Below are positions 61,501 to 64,000 of a stretch of 64,000 bases of DNA, one piece after another. Below the pieces are notes generated by a model. It was not told where the DNA came from, ran no database searches, and saw nothing but the letters and a program-made list of their open reading frames with translations. Numbering within the stretch: position 1 is the first letter of the stretch; each line of letters opens with the position of its first letter. Origin of the DNA: JAVVHH01 sp963848035 (GTDB lineage: Bacteria > Pseudomonadota > Alphaproteobacteria > Acetobacterales > Acetobacteraceae); the NCBI GenBank assembly GCA_963848035.1, contig CAWKCD010000001.1, positions 3,472,001-3,536,000 of the forward strand, written 5' to 3'. The position numbers and the translations under genes are program-made.

Positions 61501-64000
61501 TGGCCAGGATCAGTACGGTCCATGCCAGCGCCGCCGGCAACGGCAGCAACCAGCCGGCGAGGAAGGCGACGACGCAAACCGGCGCCGACAGCGTCCGCCG
61601 CAGATTGTCGAGCATCTTCCACCGCCCGATCGCCGGCAGCTTCTGCGCCGCGGCCGAGGGCCGCAGCCAGGGCGCGATCCAGGGCAGCAACTGCCAGTCG
61701 CCGCGCGCCCACCGATGCTGCCGCAATGCGGCGACCGCATAGCTCGACGGGAACTCCTCCACGACCTCGACGTCGGACACCAGGCCGGCGCGTGCGAACA
61801 CGCCCTCGAAAAGATCGTGGCTCAGCAGCGCCGAGTCCGGGACGCGATCGGCCAGCGCCGCCTCGAAAGCATCGAGATCGTAGATGCCCTTGCCCGCGTA
61901 GGAGCCCTCGCCGAACAGGTCCTGATACACGTCGGAGACCGCGCCGGCGTAAGGATCGATCCCGTCCATGCTCGAGAAGACCCGCTGGAACAGCGAACTC
62001 TCCTCGCCGACCGGCAGCGACGGGGTCACGCGCGGCTGCAGCACCGCGTAGCCGTCGATCACCCGGCGCGAGGCTGCGTCGAGCTGCGGACGGTTCAGCT
62101 TGTGCGCCATCTTGCCGACCATTCGGCGCACCGCGTCGCGGGGCAACCTGGTGTCGGCATCGAGCGTGACGACGTAGCGCACGCCGTCGGGAAGCGTCTG
62201 GTCAAGGGTCACGAAGCTGGTGTCGGTAGCGCCGCGCAGCGCCCGGTTCATCTCGTGCAACTTGCCGCGTTTGCGCTCCCAGCCGAGCCAGCATTGCTCG
62301 CCCTCGTTCCAGACGCGGCGGCGATGCAGCAGGAGGAAGCGCGCGCCGCCGGGCGCCGGGCCGTAGCGGCGGTTGAGCGCTGCGATGCCGTTCGATGCCG
62401 CCTCTAGTAGGGCCGCGTCCGTCTGCGCGTGTTCGGTCGGCGAGTCCGTCCAGTCGGACAATAGGGCGAAGTGCAGGTCGCCATCGGGGCTCGCGAGATG
62501 ATGCACCTCGAGTTGGGCGACTTGGGCTGCGATCACCTCCGTGGAGGTGAGCATCGTCGGGACAGCGACGATCGTGCGCAGGCTTGCCGGAATGCCTTGC
62601 TTCAGTTCGAGCCCCGGCAGCAAAGTCGCCCCGAAGGCCCACATCGCCAGCCGGTTGATGCAGGCCACGGCGGCGTCGGATGCCGGAATGAAGCCGATCA
62701 CCGCGAACAGTGCCAGCTTCCAGCCCGTGACGCCGGTCGCGTTCAGGCCGATCACTGCGGCGGCGGCCAACGCGGCTGCGGCGGCAATGACCGCGCCGCC
62801 GTAGCCGGTCACCCCGACGGCACGGCATCCTCGTGCGAGCCGCGTGGGCAGGCTCGGCCGGAACTCCATCGAACGCTCGAACGTGGCTCGGCCGGCGGCA
62901 AGGAGATAGTAGCCAGCATCTCGGCGACGATCCTCGGGATCGGCGGCCAACGCCGCGGCCGTGACCACGCTTCGGGCGATGTCCAGCTCCGACCGCCTCG
63001 AACCGCGCGCGATTCGCTCGATCGACGTCCGGTATAAATTCCGGGTCGGGAAGTCCATCTCGCGGTAGAGGTCGCTCTCCGCCAGGACATTGTCGACCAG
63101 GGAGACGCGTTCGAACGCCTCGGTCCAGTCATTGGCCGCGATCGTCCGCAGGCTGGTGATGATGTTGCGGATGGTGGCGTTCGCCGCTCCTTGGCGCTGC
63201 AGTTCTTGCTGGACCACTTGGTTGATCGTGGTCCCGCGTTTGGCCAGACGCTGCTCGAGCCAGCCCTGGGCGGAATCCTGATGCGGATCGTGGCCGCGCA
63301 GCCGGTGGGCAAGTTGCACCGAGAACGCGTCCGGCAGATCGGCGCGGTCGATGGCGGCCACGGCGGCACGCAGCCGCTCTGCCGCATCGTCCTGCTCACC
63401 CAGGAGCCGGTCGGCGAAGCTGTCCGCGCTCCGTCGTGCCGCATCGTTGGCGACGATCATTTCCGCGAGCCGCCGCAGGTTCTCGATCAGGACGATCCGC
63501 AGCGTGATCGGCACGGCCCAGAGTTCGCCGATGGTGAGCGGTTGAACTTCCTGGTAGGCCGACAGATACCGGTGCAGCGCCTCGGGTTCGAAATGGCTGT
63601 CGGTATGGGCGACGAAGGACCAGGCCAGCCCGAAGACGCGCGGGAGGTCGACGAAAGGTCCTTCGGCGAGCTTCGGCAACTGCCAGTAGTAGCCGGCCGG
63701 GAGATCGATGCCGATCTCGCGAACCTGCATGTCGACCAGGTGGTAGTTGTCGATCAGCCATTCCGCCGCCGGTGTAATCTGGCGCGTGCTGCCGGCGGCA
63801 TCGGTGATGGCGCGGTGCGCCGAGAGCAGGAAAGCGGCGTTGGCCAGCACCCGTCCGCCGAGCGGTTGGCCCTTGGACCGTCCTGGCCGGATCGGCTGGG
63901 CTGCCGCAAGGCTGCGCGCATGCTCTTCGAGCCGTTCGACGCTGAACAATTCGGCGCGGACGGACGCACGGTCGTTCCATAACGCCGAGGGCGGGGCCGT
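55589..64000 (-). CDS. ndvB: Cyclic beta-1,2-glucan synthase (NdvB/ChvB type, GT84-GH94), 5' end off window
   Basis: At least 2803 residues are visible and the frame stays open to the window edge (LWNDRASVRAELFSVERLEE). The start lies beyond 64000; an internal TTG at 63949 is not it. Order: N-terminal cytoplasmic part, first membrane segments near 400-450, and the GT84 transferase with VTLDADTRLPRD (about 610) and RQHRWARGDWQL (about 762). More helices follow (780-960), then a long carbohydrate-binding and GH94 part with the catalytic DWNDGMSRIGEGG (about 2487). The protein primes, elongates, length-controls and cyclises beta-1,2-glucan from UDP-glucose at the inner membrane. The size matches ChvB/NdvB (about 2.8 kb residues). 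Confidence 0.95.

Noticed and set aside
63949..63951. TTG 63949 as the start of the glucan synthase
   Set aside because: The frame stays open to the window edge and the upstream residues (RAEL before FSVERLEE) fit the family, so the true start lies outside.

Overview
This is a GC-rich alphaproteobacterial chromosome segment, most likely from Rhodospirillales and probably Acetobacteraceae. The evidence is the full 14-gene nuo order (A to N, with separate C and D) running into coaX, RNase J, a DUF1467 gene, an editing-domain-less proS, lolC/lolD and dnaE. An rrn operon of the alphaproteobacterial type (16S, tRNA-Ile, tRNA-Ala, 23S, 5S, tRNA-fMet) and a ChvB/NdvB-type cyclic glucan synthase fit the same placement. 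The placement is inferred from synteny and family knowledge; no database search was run.

Layout. Bases 1-2.1 kb (minus): the 5' part of a methylcrotonyl-CoA carboxylase beta gene behind an MFS transporter. 2.1-5.6 kb: a TIGR02300 acidic zinc-ribbon-like protein, aroA (one-base frameshift), cmk, an unknown exported protein where rpsA is often found, and an orphan HK97-gp10-like phage protein. 5.7-20.6 kb: tRNA-Asp and the nuo operon for respiratory complex I, with a pentapeptide-repeat gene inserted between nuoF and nuoG and a structured 151-bp gap between nuoL and nuoM. 20.6-30.5 kb: coaX, rnj, DUF1467, an intergenic region with a convincing suhB/MmgR-type small RNA, proS, lolC, lolD and dnaE (second one-base frameshift). 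30.5-41.8 kb: a serine hydrolase, a tiny lipoprotein, uvrC, a folB/FolM-like pteridine pair, a hybrid histidine kinase, a MOSC protein and clpB.

41.9-47.7 kb is an rrn operon with a clear -35/-10 promoter, boxA signals, and a second, broken tRNA-Ile copy carrying a short palindromic insertion. 14 bp past tRNA-fMet lies a composite of two IS3-family elements. An apparently intact, frameshift-translated element (CGCT target duplication, TGACCTGCCCCC ends) sits inside an older, decayed IS3 element. The right end of the older element cuts off the 5' part of an M20 peptidase gene. 51.5-64 kb: phosphoketolase (plus strand), convergent with an operon of a giant cyclic beta-1,2-glucan synthase (5' end off the window) and phosphoglucomutase.

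Functional picture: aerobic respiration (complex I), leucine/branched-chain degradation, aromatic and nucleotide precursor synthesis, outer-membrane lipoprotein export, periplasmic glucan synthesis and a phosphoketolase shunt. The less expected items are the pentapeptide gene inside nuo, the palindrome-bearing pseudo-tRNA, the nested IS junction that has replaced the rrn distal flank, and two similar single-C insertions in essential genes, which may be sequencing artefacts.
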